Both the position numbers and the translations under genes were made by a program. Shown here one piece after another: positions 14,892 to 23,308 of a stretch of DNA of 64,000 nt. The notes below the pieces were generated by a model. The model searched no databases. It worked only from the letters and a program-made list of their open reading frames with translations, and was not told the origin of the DNA. This DNA comes from Actinacidiphila paucisporea (GTDB taxonomy: Bacteria; Actinomycetota; Actinomycetes; Streptomycetales; Streptomycetaceae). The DNA is taken from NCBI RefSeq assembly GCF_900142575.1, contig NZ_FRBI01000026.1, positions 1 through 64,000 on the forward strand, read 5' to 3'. Each line of letters begins with the position of its first letter. Positions within the stretch are counted from its first letter, which is position 1.

Positions 14892-16538
14892 CTAGCGCAC
14901 GAAGACGCCCGCCTTGTCGGCGAGGTCGAGGAAATACTGCGGGGCCAGGCCGAGGACCAGGGTGACGGCGACGCCCACCGCGATGGCCGTGGAGGTCATC
15001 ACGGACGGGACCGCGACGGTCGGGCCGTCGGCCTTCGGCTCGCTGAAGAACATCAGCACGATCACCCGGATGTAGAAGAACGCGGCGATCGCCGAGGAGA
15101 TCACGCCGACGATCACCAGCGGCATCGCGCCGCCGCCGGCCGCGGCCTTGAAGACGGCGAACTTCCCCGCGAAGCCGGAGGTGAGCGGGATGCCCGCGAA
15201 GGCCAGCAGGAAGACCGCGAAGACCGCGGCGACCAGCGGGGAGCGGCGGCCGAGTCCGGCCCAGCGGGACAGGTGGGTGGCCTCGCCGCCGGCGTCGCGG
15301 ACCAGGGTGACGACGGCGAAGGCACCGAGGGTCACGAAGGAGTAGGCCGCCAGGTAGAAGAGCACCGAGGAGATGCCGTCGGGGGTGGTGGCGATGACGC
15401 CGGCGAGGATGAAGCCGGCGTGGGCGATGGACGAGTAGGCCAGCAGCCGCTTGACGTCGGTCTGGGTGACCGCGATGACCGCGCCGGCGAGCATCGTGAT
15501 GATCGCGACGCCCCACATGACGGGGCGCCAGTCCCACCGCATGCCCGGCAGGACGACGTAGAGCAGCCGCAGCAGCGCACCGAAGGCAGCGACCTTGGTG
15601 GCGGACGCCATGAAGCCGGTGACCGGTGTGGGGGCGCCCTGGTAGACGTCGGGCGTCCACATGTGGAAGGGCACCGCGCCGACCTTGAAGAGCAGGCCCA
15701 TCGTGACCATGGCGAGGCCGATGAGCAGCAGCGCGTCGTTGCCGGTGGTCGAGGCCAGGGCCGGGTTCATCGGGGCGGTGCCGTCGATGACCGCGGAGAT
15801 GCCCGAGTACGAGACGGTGCCCGCGTACCCGTACAGCAGCGCGATGCCGAACAGCAGGAAGGCCGAGGAGAAGGCGCCGAGCAGGAAGTACTTGACGGCG
15901 GCTTCCTGGGACATCAGGCGGTTGCGGCGGGCCAGCGCGCACAGGATGTACAGCGGCAGCGAGAAGACCTCAAGGGCCACGAAGAGCGTCAGCAGGTCGT
16001 TGGCGGCCGGGAAGACGAGCATGCCGCCGACGGCGAACATCAGCAGCGGGAAGACCTCGGTGCTGGTGAAGCCGGCCCTGACGGCGGCCTTCTCCTGGTC
16101 GCTGCCGGGGACGGCGGAGCCCTGCGCGGCGAAGGAGTCGACCCGGTTGCCGTGGGCCCGCTGGTCGAGCCGCCGCTCGGCGAAGGTGAAGATCGCCACG
16201 AAGCCGACCAGCAGGATGGTGCCCTGCAGGAAGAGCGCGGGCCCGTCCACGGCGACCGCCCCCATGGCCGCGATGTGCGCCTTGGTGGTGCCGTAGCCCT
16301 TGTCGGCGAGCGCGACGATCGCGGCGAAGGCCGCCGCGAGGCCGACCGCGGCCACGCCGACCTGGGCGGTGTAGCGGGACCTGCGCGGCAGGAAGGCCTC
16401 GACCAGCACGCCGAGTGCCGCGGCCGCGAAGACGATCAGGACCGGGGACAGCTGGGCGTACTCGATGTGCGGGGTCGGGAACTTGTCGGCGACTGGCGCC
16501 GCCGTTGTCCACAGGCTGTGGACGGAGGATGCGCTCAC
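14892..16538 (-). CDS. nuoN: NADH-quinone oxidoreductase subunit N
   Basis: A 548-residue antiporter-like membrane subunit of complex I, with about 14 membrane helices. Conserved proton-pathway segments are visible: MGLLFKVGAVPFHMWTPDVYQGAPTPVTGFMASATKVAAFGALLR (lysine in the discontinuous helix) and VKYFLLGAFSSAFLLFG. It is the last gene of the operon and its ATG overlaps the nuoM stop by 4 bases. It takes part in proton pumping coupled to menaquinone reduction in the cytoplasmic membrane. Confidence 0.97.
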   Translation of the reverse strand: MSASSVHSLWTTAAPVADKFPTPHIEYAQLSPVLIVFAAAALGVLVEAFLPRRSRYTAQVGVAAVGLAAAFAAIVALADKGYGTTKAHIAAMGAVAVDGPALFLQGTILLVGFVAIFTFAERRLDQRAHGNRVDSFAAQGSAVPGSDQEKAAVRAGFTSTEVFPLLMFAVGGMLVFPAANDLLTLFVALEVFSLPLYILCALARRNRLMSQEAAVKYFLLGAFSSAFLLFGIALLYGYAGTVSYSGISAVIDGTAPMNPALASTTGNDALLLIGLAMVTMGLLFKVGAVPFHMWTPDVYQGAPTPVTGFMASATKVAAFGALLRLLYVVLPGMRWDWRPVMWGVAIITMLAGAVIAVTQTDVKRLLAYSSIAHAGFILAGVIATTPDGISSVLFYLAAYSFVTLGAFAVVTLVRDAGGEATHLSRWAGLGRRSPLVAAVFAVFLLAFAGIPLTSGFAGKFAVFKAAAGGGAMPLVIVGVISSAIAAFFYIRVIVLMFFSEPKADGPTVAVPSVMTSTAIAVGVAVTLVLGLAPQYFLDLADKAGVFVR

Positions 16539-18130
16539 TTCTTCGCCTCCAGCGCGGGCTTGGGGTCGGTCTTGTGCACGTCGGAGAGCGTGTGGTTCAC
16601 CGACGGGTTGACGATGTCGGTGACCGGCTTGGGGTAGACGCCCAGGAAGAGCAGCAGGGCGATCAGCGGGGTGACCACCAGCAGTTCACGGGCCTTCAGG
16701 TCGGACATGCCCTCGATGCCGGCCTTGACCGGGCCGGTCATCGTGCGCTGGTAGAGCACCAGCACGTAGAGCGCGGCCAGCACGATGCCCAGCGTCGCGA
16801 TGATGCCGAGCACCGGGTAGCGGCTGAAGGTGCCGACCAGGACCAGGAACTCGCTGACGAAGGGCGCGAGCCCCGGGAGCGACAGGGTGGCCAGGCCGCC
16901 GATCAGGAAGGTGCCGGCCAGCACCGGGGCGACCTTCTGCACACCGCCGAAGTCGGCGATGAGCCGGGAGCCGCGCCGGGTGATCAGGAAGCCGGCGACC
17001 AGCAGCAGCGCCGCGGTCGAGATGCCGTGGTTGACCATGTAGAGCGTGGCGCCGGACTGGCCCTGGCTGGTCATCGCGAAGATGCCCAGGATGATGAAGC
17101 CGAAGTGCGACACGGACGCGTACGCGATCAGCCGCTTGATGTCGCGCTGGCCGACCGCGAGCAGGGCGCCGTAGATGATGCTGATCACCGCGAGCACCAG
17201 GATCACCGGGGTCGCCCACTTGGACGCCTCGGGGAAGAGCTGGAGGCAGAAGCGCAGCATCGCGAAGGTGCCGACCTTGTCGACCACCGCGGTGATCAGG
17301 ACGGCGACCGGGGCGGTCGACTCGCCCATCGCGTTGGGCAGCCAGGTGTGCAGCGGCCACAGCGGGGCCTTCACCGCGAAGGCGAAGAAGAAGCCGAGGA
17401 AGAGCCAGCGCTCGGTGGAGGTCTCGATGTGCAGCTTGCCGGACGCCCGCGCCGAGAGGATCTCCTGGAGCGAGAAGGTGCCGGTGCCCAGCTGGTGCGC
17501 GGTCACGGTGTAGAGGCCGATGACCGCGGCCAGCATGATCAGGCCGCCGGCGAGGTTGTAGAGCAGGAACTTGACGGCCGCGTACGACCGCTGGCGGGCC
17601 GCCTCCTCCTCGCCCGCCGCGTGCGCGCGGTCGCCGAAGCCGCCGATGAGGAAGTACACCGGGATGAGCATGGCTTCGAAGAAGATGTAGAAGAGGAAGA
17701 CGTCGGTGGCCTCGAAGGACAGCACCACCATCGCCTCGACCAGCAGGATCAGCGCGAAGAAGCCCTGCGTCGGCCGCCAGCGCCGGTTGGGGTTGACGTC
17801 TTCCAGCGGGTCGGCGTCGTGCCAGCCGGCCAGCATCACGAACGGGATCAGCAGCGCGGTCAGCGCGACCATCACCGCCGCGATGCCGTCCACGCCGAGC
17901 TCGTAGCGCAGCCCGAAGTCCTTGATCCAGGCGTGCGACTCGGTCAGCTGGTAGCGGTTGCCGCCCGGGTCGAACCTGACCAGGACGACGGCGGCGAGCA
18001 CCAGGGTCGCGAGTGAGAAGAGCAGCGCCGTGTACTTGGCGGCGGTTCGCTGCGCCGCCGGGACCGCGGCGGTGACCACCGCGCCCACGGCGGGCACCGC
18101 GGCGGTCACGGTGAGCAGGGGAAAGGACAT
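16535..18130 (-). CDS. nuoM: NADH-quinone oxidoreductase subunit M
   Basis: A 531-residue antiporter-like proton-pumping subunit with about 14 membrane helices. Diagnostic segments include FAVKAPLWPLHTWLPNAMGESTAPVAVLITAVVDKVGTFAMLRF and RDIKRLIAYASVSHFGFIILG, which hold the family lysines and histidine of the proton channel. It starts 2 bases after nuoL and overlaps nuoN by ATGA, so it is embedded in the nuo operon. Length is normal for the family. Confidence 0.97.
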   Translation of the reverse strand: MSFPLLTVTAAVPAVGAVVTAAVPAAQRTAAKYTALLFSLATLVLAAVVLVRFDPGGNRYQLTESHAWIKDFGLRYELGVDGIAAVMVALTALLIPFVMLAGWHDADPLEDVNPNRRWRPTQGFFALILLVEAMVVLSFEATDVFLFYIFFEAMLIPVYFLIGGFGDRAHAAGEEEAARQRSYAAVKFLLYNLAGGLIMLAAVIGLYTVTAHQLGTGTFSLQEILSARASGKLHIETSTERWLFLGFFFAFAVKAPLWPLHTWLPNAMGESTAPVAVLITAVVDKVGTFAMLRFCLQLFPEASKWATPVILVLAVISIIYGALLAVGQRDIKRLIAYASVSHFGFIILGIFAMTSQGQSGATLYMVNHGISTAALLLVAGFLITRRGSRLIADFGGVQKVAPVLAGTFLIGGLATLSLPGLAPFVSEFLVLVGTFSRYPVLGIIATLGIVLAALYVLVLYQRTMTGPVKAGIEGMSDLKARELLVVTPLIALLLFLGVYPKPVTDIVNPSVNHTLSDVHKTDPKPALEAKK

Positions 18131-18132
18131 GA

Positions 18133-20037
18133 TCAGACCGCCCTCATGAGAAGAGTCGCGGCGACCAGCACCGCGGTGCCGCCGAGCATCGAGACGGCGT
18201 ACGAGCGGACGTAGCCGTTCTGCAGCCTGCGGAGCCGGCCGGACAGGCCGCCCACGGAGGCGGCGGTGCCGTTGACGACGCCGTCGACCAGGGAGTGGTC
18301 GAGGTAGACGAGCGAGCGGGTGAGGTGTTCACCGCCGCGGACCAGGACGACGTGGTTGAAGTCGTCCTGGAGCAGGTCGCGCCGGGCCGCCCGGGTGAGC
18401 AGCGAGCCGCGCGGGGCCAGGCTGGGGACGGGCCTGCGGCCGTACATCAGCCAGGCGATGCCGACGCCGACGACCAGGACCGCCATGGTGGCGGCCGTGA
18501 CCGTGCCCGCGCTGACCGGCGAGTCGCCCTCGGAGTGCCCGGTGACCGGCTCCAGCCAGTGCACGAAGCGCGAGTTGAGGCTGAAGAAGGCGCCGGCGAA
18601 CACCGAGCCGAAAGCCAGGATGATCATGGGAATGGTCATCGAGGACGGCGACTCGTGCGGGTGCGGCTCGTGGCCCTCCGCGTCCGGGACCCAGCGCTTC
18701 TCGCCGAAGAAGGTCATCAGCATCACGCGGGTCATGTAGAAGGCGGTGATCGCCGCGCCCAGCAGGCCCGCGCCGCCCAGGATCCAGCCCTCGGTGCCGC
18801 CCTTGGCGAAGGCGGCCTCGATGATCTTGTCCTTGGAGAAGAAGCCGGACAGGCCGGGGAAGCCGATGATCGCCAGGTAGCCCAGGCCGAAGGTGACGAA
18901 GGTGATCGGCATGTACTTGCGCAGGCCGCCGTAGCGGCGCATGTCGACCTCGTCGTTCATGCCGTGCATGACCGAGCCGGCGCCGAGGAAGAGCCCGGCC
19001 TTGAAGAAGCCGTGCGTGACCAGGTGCATGATCGCGAAGACGTAGCCGATCGGGCCGAGCCCGGCCGCCATGATCATGTAGCCGATCTGCGACATCGTCG
19101 AGCCGGCCAGCGCCTTCTTGATGTCGTCCTTCGCGCAACCGACGATCGCACCGAAGAGCAGCGTGACCGCGCCGACGGTGACCACCGCGGTCTGCGCGTC
19201 GGGCGCCGCGTTGAAGATGGCCCCCGAGCGGGTGATCAGGTAGACGCCGGCGGTCACCATGGTCGCCGCGTGGATGAGGGCCGAGACCGGGGTCGGGCCC
19301 TCCATCGCGTCGCCGAGCCAGGACTGCAGCGGCACCTGCGCCGACTTGCCGCATGCGGCGAGCAGCAGCATGAAGCCGATGCCGGTGATGGTGGCGTGCT
19401 GCGTCGTCGACGCCTGCTGCGCCTGCGGCAGCACCTGGTTGAAGGCGAAGGACCCGAAGGTGGTGAACATCAGCATGATCGCCACCGACAGGCCGATGTC
19501 GCCGACCCGGTTGACGATGAAGGCCTTCTTCGCCGCGGTCGCCGCGCTGGGCTTGTGCTGCCAGAAGCCGATCAGCAGGTACGACGCCAGGCCGACCCCC
19601 TCCCAGCCGGCGTACAGCAGGAAGTAGTTGTCGGCCACGACCAGCAGCAGCATCGCCGCGAGGAAGAGGTTGAGGTAGCCGAAGAAGCGGCGGCGGCGCT
19701 CGTCGTGCGCCATGTAGCCGATCGAGTAGATGTGGATCAGCGTGCCCACACCGGTGATCAGCAGCACGAACGTCATGGACAGCTGGTCCAGCTGGAAGCC
19801 GACGTCGGCCTGGAAGCCGCCGACGGGCACCCAGGTGAACAGGTGCGAGGTCAGGGTCCGCGCGTCGGCGTCCTTGCCCAGCATGTCGGCGAAGAGGACC
19901 ACGCCGAACACGAAGGACAGCAGCGCCAGCAGCGTGCCGATCCAGTGGCCGACGCGGTCGAGCCGCTTGCCGCCGGTCAGCAGGACGCCCGCGCCGAGCA
20001 GCGGCGCCGCGACGAGCAGTCCGATCAGGGTTTCCAC
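18133..20037 (-). CDS. nuoL: NADH-quinone oxidoreductase subunit L
   Basis: A 634-residue distal proton-pumping subunit. The GTG at 20037 is chosen because ETLIGLLVAAPLLGAGVLL is the normal first helix and the product has typical length; the longer open frame is a shadow over nuoK. Conserved segments include GKSAQVPLQSWLGDAMEGPTPVSALIHAATMVTAGVYLI and DDIKKALAGSTMSQIGYM. The C-terminal region corresponds to the lateral helix and last transmembrane segments. It lies 14 bases after the nuoK stop. Confidence 0.96.
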   Translation of the reverse strand: METLIGLLVAAPLLGAGVLLTGGKRLDRVGHWIGTLLALLSFVFGVVLFADMLGKDADARTLTSHLFTWVPVGGFQADVGFQLDQLSMTFVLLITGVGTLIHIYSIGYMAHDERRRRFFGYLNLFLAAMLLLVVADNYFLLYAGWEGVGLASYLLIGFWQHKPSAATAAKKAFIVNRVGDIGLSVAIMLMFTTFGSFAFNQVLPQAQQASTTQHATITGIGFMLLLAACGKSAQVPLQSWLGDAMEGPTPVSALIHAATMVTAGVYLITRSGAIFNAAPDAQTAVVTVGAVTLLFGAIVGCAKDDIKKALAGSTMSQIGYMIMAAGLGPIGYVFAIMHLVTHGFFKAGLFLGAGSVMHGMNDEVDMRRYGGLRKYMPITFVTFGLGYLAIIGFPGLSGFFSKDKIIEAAFAKGGTEGWILGGAGLLGAAITAFYMTRVMLMTFFGEKRWVPDAEGHEPHPHESPSSMTIPMIILAFGSVFAGAFFSLNSRFVHWLEPVTGHSEGDSPVSAGTVTAATMAVLVVGVGIAWLMYGRRPVPSLAPRGSLLTRAARRDLLQDDFNHVVLVRGGEHLTRSLVYLDHSLVDGVVNGTAASVGGLSGRLRRLQNGYVRSYAVSMLGGTAVLVAATLLMRAV

Positions 20038-20051
20038 TTCTCGCAGCCCCT

Positions 20052-20351
20052 CTACAGCTTCATGAGATTGGCGTCGTCGACCGAGGCCGAGTGGCGGGAA
20101 CGGAAGATCGACACGATGATCGCGAGCCCGACCACGACCTCGGCGGCGGCCACGACCATCGTGAAGAAGGCGATGACCTGCCCGTCGAGGTTGCCGTGCA
20201 GCCGCGAGAAGGTGACGAACGCCAGGTTGCAGGCGTTCAGCATCAGCTCGACGCACATGAAGACGACGATCGCGTTGCGCCGGATCAGCACACCCGCGGC
20301 GCCGATGGTGAACAGCAGCGCCGACAGGTACAGGTAGTTGGCCGGATTCAC
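20052..20351 (-). CDS. nuoK: NADH-quinone oxidoreductase subunit K
   Basis: A 99-residue, three-helix membrane subunit. LSALLFTIGAAGVLIRRNAIVVFMCVELMLNACNL contains the two buried glutamate-region helices of the proton path (VELMLNA), and the third helix FFTMVVAAAEVVVGLAIIV carries the second conserved acid. The GTG at 20351 overlaps the nuoJ TGA as GTGA and gives the usual length. Confidence 0.96.
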   Translation of the reverse strand: MNPANYLYLSALLFTIGAAGVLIRRNAIVVFMCVELMLNACNLAFVTFSRLHGNLDGQVIAFFTMVVAAAEVVVGLAIIVSIFRSRHSASVDDANLMKL

Positions 20352-21238
20352 TTGGCACCCTCCTCGGCCCGGTCGTTGTCGCGCCCGGCGAGGCCGGCCC
20401 GCTCGGACCGCTCGGCCGCGGGGCGCTCGCCCTCGCGTCCGAGCCAGCGCTCGGAGCTCTGCTCCAGGTCGGCCAGCCGCCGCATGGCGTCGCCCGACAC
20501 GTCGCGGATCTGGCCGCGGTCGCGCAGCGTGGAGCTGACCGACAGCTCGGAGATCGTGCCGTCGGGCAGCAGCGCCGGGATGTCCACCGCGTTGTGCCGG
20601 GCGTAGGTGCCCGGCGCGGGCAGCGGGGTGACCTGGCGGCCCTCGCGCACCCTGGCCTCGGACAGCTCGCGCTGGGTGCGGCGCTCCTCGGTGCGCTCCC
20701 GGTGGGTGAGCACCATCGCGCCGACGGCCGCGGTGATCAGCAGGGCGCCGGTGATCTCGAAGGCCCAGACGTATTTGGTGAACAGCAGGTGCGCCAGGCC
20801 CTGGACGTTGCCGCCGTCCACGGTGTTGGCCTGGCCGAGACCGGTGAAGGTGTGCAGCGAGGCGTTGGAGATACCGGCGATCAGCAGGATGCCGAAGCCC
20901 AGCCCGCACACCGCGGCCATCACCCGCTGGCCCTTGAGCGTCTCCTTCAGGGAGTCCGCCGCGGTGATGCCGACCAGCATGACCACGAAGAGGAACAGCA
21001 TCATGATCGCGCCGGTGTAGACGACGATCTGGACGACGCCCAGGAAGTACGCGCCCTGCGCCAGGTAGAAGACCGCCAGGACGATCATCGTGCCGGCCAG
21101 CGACAGGGCGCTGTGGATGGACTTCTTCATCAGGACCGTGCCCAGGGCGCCGAGCACGGCGACCGTGCCCAGGATCCAGAACTGCACGGCCTCACCGGTG
21201 GAGGTCTGCGAGGCGGCGGCGGCCGCGAGCGGCATCAT
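20348..21238 (-). CDS. nuoJ: NADH-quinone oxidoreductase subunit J with long charged tail
   Basis: 296 residues. The first 180 or so form the usual five-helix NuoJ, including LAQGAYFLGVVQIVVYTGAIMMLFLFVVMLVG with the pi-bulge helix at the junction with the quinone site. The last 110 residues are hydrophilic and charged (RERTEERRTQRELSEARVREG onward), predicted cytoplasmic and disordered; E. coli NuoJ has no such tail, but actinobacterial NuoJ proteins often do. Two ATG codons (21238, 21235) are possible; the first overlaps the nuoI stop. Confidence 0.94.
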   Translation of the reverse strand: MMPLAAAAASQTSTGEAVQFWILGTVAVLGALGTVLMKKSIHSALSLAGTMIVLAVFYLAQGAYFLGVVQIVVYTGAIMMLFLFVVMLVGITAADSLKETLKGQRVMAAVCGLGFGILLIAGISNASLHTFTGLGQANTVDGGNVQGLAHLLFTKYVWAFEITGALLITAAVGAMVLTHRERTEERRTQRELSEARVREGRQVTPLPAPGTYARHNAVDIPALLPDGTISELSVSSTLRDRGQIRDVSGDAMRRLADLEQSSERWLGREGERPAAERSERAGLAGRDNDRAEEGAK

Positions 21239-21927
21239 GCCTCCGCCCCCGTTCCCGCCGGAGTCGTACCGCCGGGGGCGGTGACCCCGGCGTCGGCCGT
21301 GTTCCCGTCGGCGTTCCCGGCGGCGTCCGGGGAGACCGTCTCGCCCGCCCCGGCCGGAGGCCGTACGGAATCGGACTGTTCGCCCTTGGAGACGGCGACC
21401 TGCCGTTCGGTGCCGGGCGCGGCCTCGGTGACCAGGCCGCGGTAGTAGTCGCCCTCGTCCATGCCGGGGAAGATCGAGTGCGGCGACTCGACCATGCCCT
21501 CCTCCAGGCCGGCCAGCAGCTGCTCCTTGGTGAAGATCAGCGACTCGCGGGTCCGGTCGGCGAGTTCGTACTCGTTGGTCATGGTCAGCGCGCGGGTCGG
21601 GCACGCCTCGATGCACAGCCCGCACAGGATGCAGCGGGCGTAGTTGATCTGGTAGACGCGGCCGTAGCGCTCACCCGGGGAGTAGCGCTCCTCGTCGGTG
21701 TTGTCCGCGCCCTCCACGTAGATCGCGTCCGCCGGGCACGCCCAGGCGCACAGCTCGCAGCCGATGCACTTCTCCAGGCCGTCGGGGTGCCGGTTGAGCT
21801 GGTGGCGGCCGTGGAAACGCGGGGCTGTGGGCTTCTTGTACTCGGGGTACTGCTCGGTGAGCCGCTTCTTGAACATGGCCTTGAAGGTCACGCCGAAGCC
21901 TGCGACCGGGCCGAGGAACTCAGGCAT
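21235..21927 (-). CDS. nuoI: NADH-quinone oxidoreductase subunit I (two 4Fe-4S clusters)
   Basis: A 230-residue peripheral-arm subunit carrying clusters N6a and N6b. The two ferredoxin motifs CIGCELCAWACPADAI and CILCGLCIEACPTRAL are complete. Residues from about 170 on are a Gly/Ala/Thr/Pro-rich tail that is not part of the conserved fold. It passes electrons to NuoB near the quinone site. Its 3' end overlaps nuoJ, and its first codons overlap the nuoH stop by 8 bases. Confidence 0.96.
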   Translation of the reverse strand: MPEFLGPVAGFGVTFKAMFKKRLTEQYPEYKKPTAPRFHGRHQLNRHPDGLEKCIGCELCAWACPADAIYVEGADNTDEERYSPGERYGRVYQINYARCILCGLCIEACPTRALTMTNEYELADRTRESLIFTKEQLLAGLEEGMVESPHSIFPGMDEGDYYRGLVTEAAPGTERQVAVSKGEQSDSVRPPAGAGETVSPDAAGNADGNTADAGVTAPGGTTPAGTGAEA

Positions 21928-23308
21928 CGCCGTCCTCCTTCTCCTGCTCCGGGGCGTCCTGGCCGGATGCGCCGACGAGTTGGGGCTGCGCCCGGCTGGG
22001 GCGGCGCGGCACCCGCTGGACCTGCTGCCCCGGCAGCGGCGGTACGGGGTAGCCGCCGGCCATCGGGTCGAACTGGTCCGGTGGGGTGAGCGGTTCGCCC
22101 TCGCCGGGCGTCTTCTTGTCCTCGCGGTCCCTGAAGAGGTCGGCGAGCAGCGAGATCAGCAGCAGCACCAGCACCGCGCCGGCGATGTACAGCACGATCT
22201 TGGTGAAGTCGTAGTTCTCGTTGCGCATCGCGCGGACCGCGGCGACCAGCATCAGCCACACCATCGAGATCGGGATGAGCACCTTCCAGCCGAGCTTCAT
22301 CAGCTGGTCGTAGCGCACCCGGGGCAGGGTGCCGCGCAGCCAGATGAAGAAGAACAGCAGCAGCTGGACCTTGACGATGAACCAGACCATCGGCCACCAG
22401 CCGTGGTTCGCGCCCTCCCAGAAGGTGCTGACCGGCCAGGGGGCCCGCCAGCCGCCGAGGAAGAGGGTGGTGGCGACCGCGGAGACCGTCACCATGTTGA
22501 CGTACTCGGCGAGCATGAACAGCGCGAACTTGATCGAGCTGTACTCGGTGTTGAAGCCGCCGACCAGGTCGCCCTCGGACTCGGGCATGTCGAAGGGGGC
22601 GCGGTTGGTCTCGCCGATCATCGTGCAGATGTAGACCAGGAACGACACCGGCAGCAGGATCACGTACCAGCGGTCGTGCTGGGCGCCGACGATGGTCGAG
22701 GTCGACATCGACCCGGAGTAGAGGAAGACCGCCGCGAAGGACAGGCCCATCGCGATCTCGTAGGAGATCATCTGGGCCGACGCGCGCAGGCCGCCGAGCA
22801 GCGGGTACGTCGAGCCGGACGACCAGCCGGCCAGCACGATGCCGTAGATGCCGACCGAGGCGGTCGCCAGGATGTAGAGGATGCCGATCGGCAGGTCGGT
22901 GAGCTGCAGCGCGGTGCGCTGCCCGAAGATGGACACCTCGTTGTCGGCCGGCCCGAAGGGCACCACCGCGAAGGCCATGAAGGCGGGGATCGCCGCCACC
23001 ACAGGGGCGAGGACGAACACCACCTTGTCGGCCCGCTTGACGGTGATGTCCTCCTTGAGCATCAGCTTCACACCGTCGGCGAGCGACTGGAGCATGCCCC
23101 AGGGGCCGTGCCGGTTGGGGCCGATGCGCAGCTGCATCCACGCGACGACCTTGCGCTCCCACACGATGGAGAACAGCACGGTCAGCATCGCGAAGGCGAA
23201 GCAGAAGACGGCCTTGAGGAGGATCAGCCACCAGACGTCGCTGCCGAAGAACGACAGGTTCTCGGTGGTGGCGGCCAGCTGGCTCGCTCCGGCGAGCTGT
23301 GCGCTCAT
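21920..23308 (-). CDS. nuoH: NADH-quinone oxidoreductase subunit H
   Basis: A 462-residue membrane subunit with about eight helices that forms the quinone chamber entrance. ERKVVAWMQLRIGPNRHGPWGMLQSLADGVKLMLKED and GETNRAPFDMPESEGDLVGGFNTEYS are the standard H-subunit blocks, the second carrying the conserved acids of the E-channel. The C-terminal 60 residues (EGEPLTPPDQFDPM onward) are a hydrophilic tail. ATG 23308 overlaps the nuoG stop as ATGA. Confidence 0.96.
   Translation of the reverse strand: MSAQLAGASQLAATTENLSFFGSDVWWLILLKAVFCFAFAMLTVLFSIVWERKVVAWMQLRIGPNRHGPWGMLQSLADGVKLMLKEDITVKRADKVVFVLAPVVAAIPAFMAFAVVPFGPADNEVSIFGQRTALQLTDLPIGILYILATASVGIYGIVLAGWSSGSTYPLLGGLRASAQMISYEIAMGLSFAAVFLYSGSMSTSTIVGAQHDRWYVILLPVSFLVYICTMIGETNRAPFDMPESEGDLVGGFNTEYSSIKFALFMLAEYVNMVTVSAVATTLFLGGWRAPWPVSTFWEGANHGWWPMVWFIVKVQLLLFFFIWLRGTLPRVRYDQLMKLGWKVLIPISMVWLMLVAAVRAMRNENYDFTKIVLYIAGAVLVLLLISLLADLFRDREDKKTPGEGEPLTPPDQFDPMAGGYPVPPLPGQQVQRVPRRPSRAQPQLVGASGQDAPEQEKEDGDA

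Noticed and set aside
11802..16637. A 1611-codon open frame on the plus strand over egtB, egtC-egtD and nuoN
   Set aside because: It is a GC-bias artefact: Arg/Pro/Ala-rich without recognisable domains, and it overlaps strongly conserved genes in other frames and strands.
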